A DNA stretch of 60,000 nt from Diphasiastrum complanatum (Eukaryota; Streptophyta; Lycopodiopsida; Lycopodiales; Lycopodiaceae), in contig CM055094.1 in assembly GCA_029204225.1 (NCBI GenBank), positions 32,167,841-32,227,840 on the forward strand, in the 5' to 3' direction. Shown here in pieces: positions 24,609 through 35,208 of the stretch; within the stretch, counting starts at the first letter, position 1; each line of letters starts with the position of its first letter. Made by a program: the position numbers and the translations under genes. The notes beneath the pieces were generated by a model, which made no database searches, was not told the DNA's origin, and saw only the letters and a list, made by a program, of their open reading frames with translations.

Positions 24609-25630
24609 TGTTGGAGAGAGGGAGAGTAGCGAGAGTTGAGAAATGCGTCGTATATAAAAAAATTAGCTTAGAGGGGTAAGACGAACACGAACGAGACACA
24701 AAACAAGAACAAGAAACGAAATCAAATGAGAAACAAACTCGAACAAAAATTGTTCATGCACAACGGAACGAGCTATACGACTCTCTCTGAAAGCATGACT
24801 ACACCTATTAGAACGAACAGATCGTTAGTGATGAAAATCACGGTCATTCTTGATTACGTAGCCAAACATTAATGAATGAAGTGTCAGAAGAATAATTTGT
24901 CGCGAATAGCTAGACAAATTATGTGTCGCGAATGATTTGCGAAGAGCTAGAGTGCTTGAATGATAATTAGTTGCGAAAAATTCGTGAAAGACAAGACTAA
25001 TGTTAGTCATCTATTACTAGAAAGAGCAAGTAGAAAGATCAGACAGAATGAATAATAAGCATAGCAGTATTAACACGAATCTGAACGCAGAACAAAGAAT
25101 TGTATCAGATTAAGTATATCAAGTATACATGTCAAAAATGCGGTAGAGCACAAGACAATAGCGGACAAAACCGCGTGCCCTACGAAGCTTATTCAAACTG
25201 TAAAAAAGGAATGAAATCTTATTGCTGAAAAATTAAAGAATCAATGCACAGAGCATCTACTTTTGTCTATCTATGATAAGCTTCTCTTCTTCGTTCTCTC
25301 TCGCTTACTAACTTCTTGATCGTTTGATCTTCATTAATGAATATGCAAATGGTATTAATATATACATAATGTTACAGGTGTGCAGATGAAGAAAGTACAG
25401 GGTGGATGTGCTGTCTGTAGGAGATCATGGGTGGCTACAGTCATTGTCTAGTTTGTTAGTGCAGCTGCATGAGTGTGAAGAGGGTGTGACGTCAGCCTTT
25501 GCTTTTTGTCTCTTCATCGCCTGTGAGAATTTACATGTGAATATGCAGACTGCGCGACAACGCAAGTAAATATGCAGCATGGAGGCAGATTAAAAATGGG
25601 ATTTAGGTGCTAGAAAAAATAAATCCAACA
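24609..25630 (-). mobile_element. Solo LTR (family F) inside copia E
   Basis: 1,022 bp with TGTTGG/CCAACA termini and a perfect 5-bp duplication, and no internal region. This is the product expected from LTR-LTR recombination. Read on the minus strand it shares phrases with the LTR ending at 49734 (for example TTTGGCTACGTAATCA and the repeated TAATT-TGTC/GCGA segments), so minus is the likely orientation, and F and G are related. A TATATATTAATA-type box lies near 25350 on the minus strand. Pol of element E continues on the other side. Confidence 0.92.
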
Positions 25631-26640
25631 CGATAAGTCCACATTCTCTGGACTAAAAGATGAGAATGGCCATGAGATCTTCACACTGCTACCAATTCAA
25701 GAAGGAGATCGAGGACAAATGTCAAATCAGAATGTTGAGCCACAGACTTCAGAGCAACAAGAAGCCGAATATCAATCCCACAAACAAGAAACGTTTGAAC
25801 AACAACGAAACAAACCCAAAAGGTCAACAAGACAAAGAAGTCCTCCAAATCGATATGCTAACAACCTTCAATAGAGCGAAGACACGCAATGCAAGTACTA
25901 CAACTTCACTGAAGAGCCAACAACATATCAAGAAGTTGTCCAAAGTACAGAGGGAGAATTTTGGAAGCAGGCAATGTCAGAGGAAATCGAGTCGATGAGG
26001 CGAAACGAGGCATGGACATTAGAGCCACTGCTGGAAAACAAAAAGATCATTGACTGCAAGTGGTTTGTTGGCCGTTACAAAATATGGCTTGTCATGAAGG
26101 GCTACACACAAAGTTATGGTGTTGATTATTTCGACACATATTCGCCGATGGTCAAGATGACAAGCATACGACTACTCCTTGCATACGCTACACAACACAA
26201 TCTAGAAATTCACTAGATTGATCTAAAGACAACCTTTCTCCACAACGATCTAGAGGAAGAAATCTTCATGAAGCAGCCTGAAGGATTTGCAGACCCCGAC
26301 AATAGACAATATGTCTGTCGGTTGCAGAGATGCATGTATGGTCTAAAGTAGGCATCATGGGTTTGGTACAAGAAGCTTGACAATCCTCTGATGTCTCTAG
26401 ACTTCAATCCTATACAACCAGACTGTAATGTGTACATAAAAAGAGTAGGAGAAGATTTTGTGATACTGACTATTTTCGTGGATGATTCTCTTATGATAGG
26501 AAATTCATTGATGCTAATCAAGAACACTAAGAGTCAGATTTCTGAAAATTATGAAATCACAAATAGGAGAAGCAACAAAATGCCTCGGGTTGGAGATCAG
26601 AAGAGATCAAAACCGAAGAAGTAGGAGGTCCTTTCTTGTT
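25631..26640 (+). pseudogene. Copia element E reverse transcriptase
   Basis: The linker (RQRSPPNRYANN) leads into RT: FWKQAMSEEIESMRRNEAW, IDCKWFVGRYK, DYFDTYSPMVKMTSIRLLLAYA, FLHNDLEEEIFMKQPEGF, and the catalytic FVDD (normally YVDD). TAG stops at 26214 and 26349 stand where Gln is usual. There is no RNase H; the sequence ends near 26640 and joins a gypsy gag scrap. Confidence 0.87.
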
Positions 26641-26649
26641 ATTAAGTGA

Positions 26650-27028
26650 AATCAAAATGAGATAAAAAAAAATGGTGCATGATTAAATTGAACGTATTAA
26701 GCATCTTCGATCGGAATGTGAACTTGACCTTTTAAATGATGGGGCTCTGATTATGTGGTTTTTGGACAGGTTGCCAAAACGATCAAACGTGAGCTCAAAC
26801 GTCATGACATTGCAGCAGGCAATGGATGAAGCTATTCGTGAAGAATATGAAGATTCAGATGATGAGCCACACGAAATATTGCCATATATCATAGGAAAAA
26901 TTATCACAACTTCCATTAAGATTGTGCCAACTAATATCAATGCGACAACCGACTATAGATTTTTGGCGAGCATGAAAAAGCGAGCAAGTATCCATTCGAG
27001 CGAGCATGAAAAAGTGAGCACTATGTAG
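26650..27028 (+). pseudogene. Gypsy gag fragment, second copy
   Basis: It aligns by eye with 7030-7200 of the larger gag remnant: IMWFLDRLPKRSNV versus IIWFLVGLPRWIRS, then MTLQQAMDEAIREEYEDSDDEP versus MSLKLAMSDAIKEEDEGSDVDE. No zinc knuckles remain. Confidence 0.65.
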
Positions 27029-27119
27029 GATAATCCAAGTGTGAGCGAGCCTTGATAAAAGTTTTTACGTACATGTGACTCTTATGTGATGCAATATAGT
27101 ACAATAATACCAGAATGGT

Positions 27120-27700
27120 AAAAATTGGAATTTATGTCAACCTGGGCACACTCATCAAAGATGGTAGATACCTATTATACACAGTGGCTACCGAATTGGT
27201 TTCCTACAATACTATATTGATGAATGCCAAGGCCACCATCCATAGCATTCGAGTAAGAAAATAAAACAAACATTTTTCTATCATTGTGCATATATATCAA
27301 TATACCGAAATACTACCAGAATGGCTCAATTTGGATTCTTTCCACATTGTTGCAGTACAATTCTGTGTAAGATTCAGATAGAAAAATCTAATAGTGGCTA
27401 TAAAAGATGATAGATACATTATAGTGGTTATAAAATCTTAAGTACCATATAAGATAGATATTCTATCATACACAATGGCTACTGAATTCGTTTCCTGCCA
27501 CACTATTGCAATACAAATCCTACTTGTAGCATTCAGGTAAAAAATTAAAACAACCATTTTCTATCATTGTGATAAATAAAAAAATTAATGTGAACATGGA
27601 CACATCCAAAAAAGATGATATATCCCTCATATAGAGAGACTCTCAAATTGGTTTTTGTCCACACTATTGCAGTACAATCATACATGGGTTGGTGTATGTA
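27120..27700 (+). repeat. Degenerate tandem repeats downstream of MULE gene
   Basis: Three or four imperfect copies of a phrase combining GATAGATA..CTATCATACACAATGGCTAC, CCACACTATTGCAGTACAAT and TTTCTATCATTGTG. Copies are visible around 27145-27300, 27330-27380, 27450-27580 and 27590-27690. It could be the subterminal region of the transposon whose gene lies just right. Confidence 0.6.
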
Positions 27701-28929
27701 CATGCTATGGTTGTCATCTAATCCAAATACCCGCATGTAAACAAAATACATATGTTTACAGGCCAAAAACCTTTTATCTCTTGTGGAACAAAACATAAAA
27801 TCTGGAAATGTGCAAGAGGGGTTTGTGCTAATTATGATTCTGTATGTACGTCCCTCAATCCTTGAGTGTGTTGTCTCTATCTCAAAAACTTCATGTTCTT
27901 TTGCCCTCACTACTTCTGTTGACACCACTCTCGCTATCATGTTGGTAGCTGACTCTATTCTCTTTAAGGCCTCTCTTGATACATGTGACCTGTAGCGCCC
28001 TTTACGAGTGTCTTCTGGGTTATGAGGCAACGTTGTTGGAATCTCTATTTTAGTTTCCAAATGAAAACCTGCCAAATTGAGATTCTCAACCTTCTCATTT
28101 GTTAGGTGGGTGCCAATGGCTATGGGCCAAGTGCCTGGAGCCATTCTAGGTATTGTTTGAATGCTCCGATAGGGATTCCATGTGTGTTGAGCATTGTTGC
28201 TGCAAATCCATGCGTTGTATTGTAGCATACCAAATAAACAAGAAGCGGGTTTTCCCTTTTCTCCTCCAGCCATCTTTTGGTCACATCTCCCTTTTCCTTC
28301 TAGCCATCCCATACATCTGACTTTGTTTCTAGGTGGCAATCTTCTAATGGCCCAATGTGCATCATTCACATTTCTCTCAACAACTCTTTATCCATTTTGT
28401 GCTGCTATCTCCGCCTCATTTTGTTGTGCAGCACCGATAATTTCTGGCTCTTCCTCAACAGTCACTCTACTACGTCGACCATGAACACTCTACTTTCGAG
28501 TATGGGTGGTGTACTTAGGTCTATAGCTATCACAGTCATTCACACCCTCCACATTTGTTGATCTTCTTTTTTTCTTCTAAAAGTTGTGCTATCACCATGC
28601 ATTTGTGGGTTCTCTTCCATGTTAGTCCCTGTCACAGCACGTTGCACCACACGATTAACAAACCTAGGCTGAGGTGTTGCATTCACTTTGCAAAACACTC
28701 GATCAACGAGATCTTGCAAACTAGTTCCACATCCTATGTGTCTTCCCTCGTTGAATGAAATTTGTTTGGTTGTTTGCAAAATGGCCTTTGCAAGATCTGT
28801 CACAATAGCATCATAGAGAGAAATTTGTTTTCTTTGTCCTTCTCCAGCTAACCAGCTACCATGCACTGACTCTGCCAAATTTGTTTGTGGTGTTCATGCT
28901 AGAGCCTCCACATTATCAACATTGACGAT

Positions 28930-29018
28930 CTGCAACAGTTAAAAAGTAAAAATTAGAATATAAATCTATATACTTCATAAAAATTTAGATTGAAGTGATT
29001 TCCAGATTAAAGCCTTAC
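28930..29018 (-). other. Second short intron in MULE-like gene
   Basis: 89 bp with donor TCT/GTAAGG and acceptor TGTTGCAG/ATCG on the minus strand, with a T-rich tract before the acceptor. It links the WNFIIAH segment to VDNVEALA. Confidence 0.6.
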
Positions 29019-29490
29019 AGAAGATATCAGATTTCCCTAGTGGGCTATTATGAAATTCCACCAACTCATCCAAGAATCCATATATTGAAGGTCATTGTCT
29101 CTCTCTTTTCTTGTGCTCCACCACGTTCTGATCTGTCTATACATAGAAATTGCTATCTCTCTGCTTGTTGCCTTCCTCCAACTTTCACACAATTCAACAT
29201 GACGCTTTCTGTGCTCTTTAGCAACATATCTATCTTTGTGAATTTTAAGGCTTTGCTCCCAATGAAACAAACATGATCTCTCTCTACCATCCATAGTGTT
29301 ACCTTGATTGTATACCTTTCTGATTGCACGCCAATTTGTTTGTGCCTCATCTGCCATAAACCCATGAAAATTTGGTCGATTATGATTATTTTTCATCGCC
29401 ACTGCATTGAGCTTCTCCCAGAACAGGACTTGTGCACCCTCGTCTTCTTCTTTCATTTCACATGTTGCTAATGTGAGCAATTCTTGCAAG

Positions 29491-29564
29491 CTGTTCCAGA
29501 GAGAAGACAAGGTTAGTTGGCAACAATAAGATAGAATCTTGGCAATTTTATTTACTATACTTAC
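29491..29564 (-). other. Short intron in MULE-like gene
   Basis: 74 bp with donor AAA/GTAAGTA and acceptor GGAACAG/CTTGC on the minus strand. Removal joins VYDP to LQELLTLATCEMK in one frame. Confidence 0.7.
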
Positions 29565-30999
29565 TTTGGATCATACACATGGGCAGCCATTGTCACCCAA
29601 CCATTTACTTTGTGTGCGTGATCAAACATTATTCAAGCTCTTTTCAAATCGCCAAATCCCTCTCTGTTCATCCTAACAACAAGGTCCACTCCAGAGGCAT
29701 CACCTTTTGTGGACATCTTAAACACGTGGCACCTATCTGTATCTCCTCCTTGTCCTGGAAATGACATACCATGAAAGAAATCATAGCGACAAGTTCTCTT
29801 GAGGTTCAATAATGAGTCAAGGAAATCCTTTTTTGCAATGTTTACCATCCTCCGAAATTCAGTTTGCATGACTAGAGGCTGGAACTCATTTGCCACTCTA
29901 CCTATGTCTACGTCTGTCATTTCATCTCCTCCAGTGACATAGGTCGTAATCAAGTCTCTTGCTATTTGCAATTGAATTTTTCTGGGACCTGCTCCTCTGT
30001 CAATTCGAAGTATATTTGTAACTTTATCTCTTATTGTTTCTAAACTTGTTTTGCTCACTCTTGTGCGAACAGGATGGTCATGTACTTCTGAGTATATGAC
30101 TAGTCTAGTTTCTCGTGGATTTTCAAGAGTTACGTAATAGACCACATATGTGCATCCAGTAATACATATTGGCACAAACTTGTAATAAAAACACTTAAGA
30201 GAGCCATATCGACCAACACACTCAGAGAATTGTGGACAAACTTTGAGTACTTGACCAGAAAAATGAAGTGTGTTTGGTAGTCCCTTTCTATCTCGCTCTC
30301 CACAGTTTAGATTAGGACACTCGTACAAACCTGCACATATGCTTTTGTGCACCTTTCATTAAAGACAACATTTGATGTCACTGGTTTGGTCCACAAATGT
30401 CCATCATATTTTTGTTGCATTCCATCCCACATATTGCAAACATCATTCACCCCTGATAGCTCAAAAGCAATGTTGCCATACTCCACAGGCAGCTCAGACA
30501 CACGTACAATCTTGTCACATGTAGACAAGAGTTTCTACAAGGTTCCATCTTTTCCTCTGATTAGTATCTGCTCCGCTGTAGAGTGCTCAAAATCATGATT
30601 TTCATTCAGTGGACTATTCTCATGCACCCCCAAATTCTCTCCTTCAAAACACAAATCATCTTGAAGGGCAGTCTTGTTCGTATTAGCACTAGAATCTGCA
30701 CTATCCACAAGAATGAAATCATCATTGCAACTTGATTTGCTCTCCTTCACGCAATATATGTTGGTCAAAGATTTCTCCAACACAAACGTTTTCATTCCAT
30801 CCACTGCCACGAGTGGTTGCACTTCTATCTCTTCCTCCAATGAAGAATTTTCGTGCATCAGTATTCCAAAAATCTTCTCTCTTGTACTTTTCACCTTCAA
30901 AACATCCTCAAAGAAAGCATTGGTAAGAACAGCTTTGCCGCCATGTTGCCAAGAAAGTTCTGTCAGGTCCCATTGGTGTTCTCAAGGTAGACCTTGATA

Positions 31000-31316
31000 C
31001 TTTCCATTTTGTCCTCATCTGTACTCTTTCTTTCAGAATATCTTTTTTTGTCAGAATGATCTTTTCTAGTTGTTTGGGTTCAATATAGTCTCTATGAGTC
31101 TTTTCTTGTCTTTTATATCAGTATTTGAATACAACAAAGTCTTTTTTGTATTTTAAATCCAAATCCCACTTTGAGTTATATTGGGTCTCTCTCCAATGAA
31201 TATATTGTGCTATATTTAATATAATATCTTTTTATTTTAATCCATGCATCATTATCTCCAATAGTTAATATAGTAAATTTTTAGCTATTTTAATTTTACA
31301 ATAATCTGGCATACTC

Positions 31317-31356
<40 letters not shown>

Positions 31357-31939
31357 CGTTCGTTTTAATGAAGTGCTACAACAATTTATGCCCAAGGCCT
31401 TCTTACCTAGCCTTGCCTCTCTTTTTCTATTTTCTCTTTTACTTGTTTTGATTTTTTTCATTTTTATTTTGATTAATTTGTTTTATTCTTAGTTATATTT
31501 CTCTATCTCTTAATTTGTCTTATTACTAGTTATATTTTTTTCTTTTCGATAAGAAAAATCAAGCTTTTTTATTAATTGTTTTTGTCTTTTGCTTAGTTTG
31601 ATTTTTTTCTAGTCTTCTAGATTTTAAATAATTTTTTTTTAAAATTTTTCATTTAATTTCTCTCTCTCTACACCCTCTCCCTCTCTCTCCTTCCTCACAC
31701 CTCCCACCCTAGCCTGGCCCTACGCTCCCACAACCCAGGCCCCCCACCCCTACCTCCCAATTTCCTTTCCCGACGCCGGGGACTACTCGCCCGACGAGCA
31801 ATCTTCGGTGTCGAGGAGCCAACACATCAGTCTCTGATCTTCGTGCAGGATCTACGAAGAATTTCTGAGCCTAGATGCTAGAGGTGGCATTCATGACCGT
31901 TCAATTTTGCGAAGTTTCCTGATCTTGCTATCGACAATT
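31000..31939. other. No gene seen; T-rich DNA with a (CA)n repeat
   Basis: Strongly T-rich sequence with a (CA)16 run at 31322-31354 and CT-rich tracts near 31660-31700, followed by an abrupt rise in GC near 31690. No supported gene. Confidence 0.5.
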
Positions 31940-32069
31940 ATCCACATGGCGGTGGTGGCCGAGGGAAGCCCGTCGTCGGCGAGGAGGTCCCCCCATCTCT
32001 AAAAAACACCCTAAAACCGTGAGGGAGGGGGGTCTAGCGGTGGTGGCCGGTCGCCGGCGAGGAGGGTCC
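31940..32069 (+). repeat. GC-rich ~90-bp minisatellite, left part
   Basis: One and a half units containing GGTGGTGGCCG, CGTCG-CGGCGAGGAGGTCC and CTAAAAAACACCCTAAAACCGTGAGGGAG. The array continues at 34769 after the inserted H element; the junction shows it was once continuous. Confidence 0.85.
32065..32069 (+). repeat. Left TSD of element H (GGTCC)
   Basis: GGTCC belongs to the minisatellite unit (GAGGAGGTCC) and is followed directly by the LTR terminus TGTTGTAAAG. The second copy is at 34769-34773. Confidence 0.85.
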
Positions 32070-33300
32070 TGTTGTAAAGCTACCTTTACAAGCTTTACTT
32101 CCGGCGCCATCGGCGCCAGCTATGTCCCCGGTTGCTCCCGGCGCCAACGGCGCCGGCGCTGCTCATGGCGACACTGTGACCAGAATCCAGCCGGCGCCAA
32201 GTTCCTATGGCTGAAAATCTTTGATCGGTTCTAGCGGAGTCCAGAGAGCTCAGATCGATGTGCAATCACCTCACACGATCTAGGCATGATTAAAGGAAGC
32301 CTGGGGATCAATAAAATCTAGAGAGAGAAAATGACTTTCTAAAAAGAAAAAATCCTAGAGAGAGAAAAAAACGTGCTTTACCAGTTTGGGTAGAGTGCTT
32401 GGTATGAGGGGGGGTGCCGAATCACACCAATACTATAGGGGAGTGCGGGTTGCGACTCAGGGCGAGCTCCAACCAAGTCTCAGCCTCCCTTGCTGGAATG
32501 TTGTCATGGCTCTCGCCTTGGCATGCTAGCGCCCTAGAGACTAGGTCGGTCACACACTTGAAATGTAACCTTCTCAGATTTATCAATAAAGTGGGATTTT
32601 TCTCAAATTGACTCTGATTACCTTCTAGGTTTCAGTATTCGGTAAAAGCGCCAGTTGTAAGGCCGCTTTCAAAATTTTTTTAACTTGGCACATAGCTGAG
32701 GGTCGTATCCCGGGACGCCAGCGGTATGCCGTTGGGACCATTCGGTCCGTGGCGCCAGCGGTATGCTGTTGGGACCATTTGGTCCAGGAACTGGTTGTTT
32801 CCATATCTGTCGCGGCTTGTGGTTCTGAGTGTTCCTTGCATGAACGTGAATGGGTTAAGCTCTTGGGGAACAGGCTCTAACCTGTCGGCTGAGTTGGATG
32901 GCTTGCTTGGGTGGATGTTACCTGTTTATGGCTGTCCAGTCTGGCGTGGTGCCAGGTTGGCTTCCAGCGCTCGTGACGAAGCTTTCAGTTGGTTAAGTCT
33001 GATGTAAGTCAGACCGCTTGCTTGGAATGGATGTTACTCGTTTGTAACGAAGCTTCGAGTTGGTTAAGTTTGATGTATGTCGGGCGGCTTGCTTGGAGGG
33101 AAGTCACCCACATCGGGACCCCCGATCTGGCATGGCGCCAGGTTGGATCTCAATGTTGGTTTTCGGAACTTCAAGTTGGTTAAGTCTGATCGTTGTTGGC
33201 GAGTTGGCTGCTTGTATGTCAAGTGGGTTTGGATGAAAAGAGTTGAAGGCTGGGAAGCTAAGTCGTGGTTCCCGGCTCCCTTTGGGATGCCTGCGGTACA
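32070..33300 (+). repeat. Left LTR of element H
   Basis: 1,231 bp. Its first ~115 bp hold several GGCGCC palindromes (GGCGCCATCGGCGCC, CCGGCGCCAACGGCGCCGG) that are missing from the right LTR. It ends CTGCGGTACA just before the primer binding site. Confidence 0.75.
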
Positions 33301-33302
33301 TG

Positions 33303-33314
33303 TGGTATCAGAGC
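33303..33314 (+). promoter_or_regulatory. Primer binding site of element H (tRNA-iMet)
   Basis: TGGTATCAGAGC, complementary to the 3' end of plant initiator-Met tRNA, two bases after the LTR terminus. Confidence 0.8.
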
Positions 33315-33673
33315 CGACTGGCCGATCAGCTATGCGGATCTCACGGAAATGGCCACGGTTTGGGGTTCATCAAGACAACTGTTTTGCAAGGTGCTTCCCA
33401 CAGTGTAAGCACGGGTGCGTCCACGATCGGGGTGGTCGGCAGAACGGGGGACTTGATGAGTCAAAGTGTTGCCCTTGAGGTGTAAGCACGGTCAGTTCTC
33501 GCGGTTCGGGCCTGGCGCTGTCTGCACGTAGGACAGATGAGGCAGTGTGCTGCCATTAGGTTGGTGTAAGCACGGTCTGTTCCTTGTGGGGTGCGGGGCG
33601 ACATATTCGAACTGTACGGGTTAACCATTGATACAGAGATGCTGCTCGAATTCGGGTGTAAAGCACGGGTGGT
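33315..33673 (+). repeat. Interior of H with reiterated GTGTAAGCACGG
   Basis: No coding potential. GTGTAAGCACGG occurs at 33403, 33480 and 33564, with a one-base variant at 33656, at spacings of 77, 84 and 92 bp. The last copy abuts the shared LTR sequence. Confidence 0.75.
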
Positions 33674-34768
33674 CAGCCGGCGCCAAGTTCCTATGGCTGA
33701 AAATCTTTGATCGGTTCCAGCGGAGTCCAGAGAGCTCAGATCGATGTGCAATCACCTCACACGATCTAGGCATGATTAAAGGAAGCCTGGGGATCAATAA
33801 AATCTAGAGAGAGAAAATGACTTTCTAGAAAGAGAAAATCCTAGAGAGAGAAAAAACGTGCTTTACCAGCTTGGGTAGAGTGCTTGGTATGAGGGGGGGG
33901 TGCCGAATCACACCAATACTAAAGGGGAGTGCGGGTTGCGACTCAGGGCGAGCTCCAACCAAGTCTCAGCCTCCCTTGCTGGAATGTTGTCATGGCTCTC
34001 GCCTTGGCATGCTAGCGCCCCAGAGACTAGGGTCGGTCACACACTTGAAATGTAACCTTCTCAGATTTATCAATAAAGTGGGATTTTCCTCAAACTGACT
34101 CTTATTACCTTCTGGGTTTCAGTGTTCGGTAAAAGCGCCAGTTATAAGGTCGCTTTCAAATTTTTTTAACTTGGCACATAGCTAAGGGTCGTATCCTGGG
34201 ACACCAGCGGTATGCCGTCGGGCCAGCGGTATGCTGTCGGGACCATTTGGTCCAGGAACTGGTTGTTTCCATATCTGTCACGGCTTGTGGTTCTGAGTGT
34301 TCCTTGCATGAACGTGAATGGGTTAAGCTCTTGGGGAACGGGCTCTAACATGTCGGCTGAGTTGGATGGCTTGCTTGGGTGGATGTTACCTGTTTATGGC
34401 TGTCCAGTATGGCGTGGCGCCAGGTTGGCTTCCAACGCTCGTGATGAAGCTTTCAGTTGGTTAAGTCTGATGTAAGTCAGACCGCTTGCTTGGAATGGAT
34501 GTTACTCGTTTGTAACGAAGCTTCGAGTTGGTTAAGTTTGATGTATGTCGGGCGGCTTGCTTGGAGGGAAGTCACCCACATCGGGACCCCCGATCTGGCA
34601 TGGCGCCAGGTTGGATCTCAATGTTGGTTTTCGGAACTTCAAGTTGGTTAAGTCTGATCGTTGTTGGCGAGTTGGCTGCTTGTATGTCAAGTGGGTTTGG
34701 ATGGCAAGAGTTGAAGGCTGGGAAGCTAAGTCGTGGTTCCCGGCTCCCTTTGGGATGCCTGCGCTACA
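33674..34768 (+). repeat. Right LTR of element H, 5'-truncated
   Basis: Matches 32188-33300 closely and ends CTGCGCTACA before the GGTCC duplication. Homology with the left LTR begins only at CAGCCGGCGCC; sequence before it belongs to the interior repeat series. No polypurine tract is visible at the boundary. Confidence 0.75.
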
Positions 34769-35125
34769 GGTCCCCCGCCCTAAAAAGCACCCTAAAATCG
34801 TGAGGGTGGTCTAGCGATGGTGGTCGGGGGAAGCCCGTCGCCGACGAGGAGGTCCCCTCGGCCTAAAAAACACCCTAAAACCATGACGGAGGGGGAGGGG
34901 GTCTAGCGGTGGTGGCCAGATCGCCGACGAGGAGGTCCCCTGCCCTAAAAAGTACCCTAAAATCATGAGGGTGGTCTAGCAGTGGTGGTCGGGGGAAGCC
35001 CGTCGTCGGCGAGAGGTCCCCTCGGCCTAAGAAACACCCTAAAACCGTGAGGGAGGGGGAGGACAGTTAAGCGGTGGTGGCCGGAGGAAGCCCGTCGCCG
35101 GCGAGGAGGTCCCCATGGCCATCTA
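34769..35125 (+). repeat. GC-rich ~90-bp minisatellite, right part
   Basis: About four alternating units (GGTCCCC-GCCCTAAAAAGCACCCTAAAA and GGTCCCCTCGGCCTAAAAAACACCC, each followed by a CTAGCGGTGGTGG stretch). It starts with the second GGTCC copy. Confidence 0.85.
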
Positions 35126-35137
35126 ACCCTAAACACA

Positions 35138-35142
<5 letters not shown>

Positions 35143-35200
<58 letters not shown>
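35143..35200 (+). repeat. (GA)n microsatellite
   Basis: About 29 GA units immediately left of the insertion site of copia element A. Confidence 0.95.
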
Positions 35201-35201
<1 letters not shown>

Positions 35202-35203
35202 TA

Positions 35204-35208
35204 GCCGA
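35204..35208 (+). repeat. Left TSD of copia A (GCCGA)
   Basis: GCCGA directly before the LTR terminus TGTGAAAAAC, repeated at 41070-41074 after TTTTTCACA. Confidence 0.97.

Larger units (their letters stand above)
27545..30990 (-). pseudogene. MULE-like transposase gene, intron-containing, broken
   Basis: Pieces of one gene on the minus strand. Upstream: an acidic N-terminal part (30535-30990) and a Cys-rich segment (CPNLNCGERDRKG ... KCFYYKF, 30130-30345) like the WRKY-GCM1/FLYWCH-type fingers of Mutator-like transposases. Middle: FDHAHKVNGWVTMAAHVYDP and MADEAQTNW, transposase-like. Downstream: a SWIM-like end (SCTFPDF ... LACKHMYFVYMRVFGL, 27690-27800). Two short introns keep the frame: 29491-29564 (GTAAGTA...CAG) and 28930-29018 (GTAAGG...CAG). 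Stops at 30532, 29633, 29037, 28894 and 28388 each fit a lost Trp or Gln, and a frameshift lies near 30340. The family call rests on motif memory; terminal inverted repeats were not found. Confidence 0.6.
32070..34768 (+). mobile_element. Non-autonomous GC-rich LTR element H (2.7 kb)
   Basis: Direct repeats of about 1.1 kb (32188-33300 and 33674-34768, offset 1,486 bp) flank a short interior. The outer ends are TGTTGTAAAG... and ...GCTACA, with perfect GGTCC duplications on both sides. Two bases after the left repeat comes TGGTATCAGAGC, the initiator-Met primer binding site. No ORF resembles gag or pol, so it must be mobilised in trans, like TRIM/LARD elements. The repeats differ by point changes and by a short duplication near 32725-32775 in the left copy. 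The right copy lacks the first ~100 bp of the left one. Confidence 0.8.

Noticed and set aside
22425-26640. Fungal repeat-induced point mutation as source of the stops
   Set aside because: The genome is a plant; cytosine methylation and deamination explain the same transitions, and element A shows none.
27545-30990. Reading the minus-strand gene as a functional host regulator
   Set aside because: Five in-frame stops and a frameshift break it, and transposase-like and SWIM-like motifs indicate a transposon origin.
33077-34814. Duplicate ORFs of ~90-130 codons in element H
   Set aside because: They are copies of LTR sequence in GC-rich DNA, without gag or pol motifs, and differ between the two LTRs.
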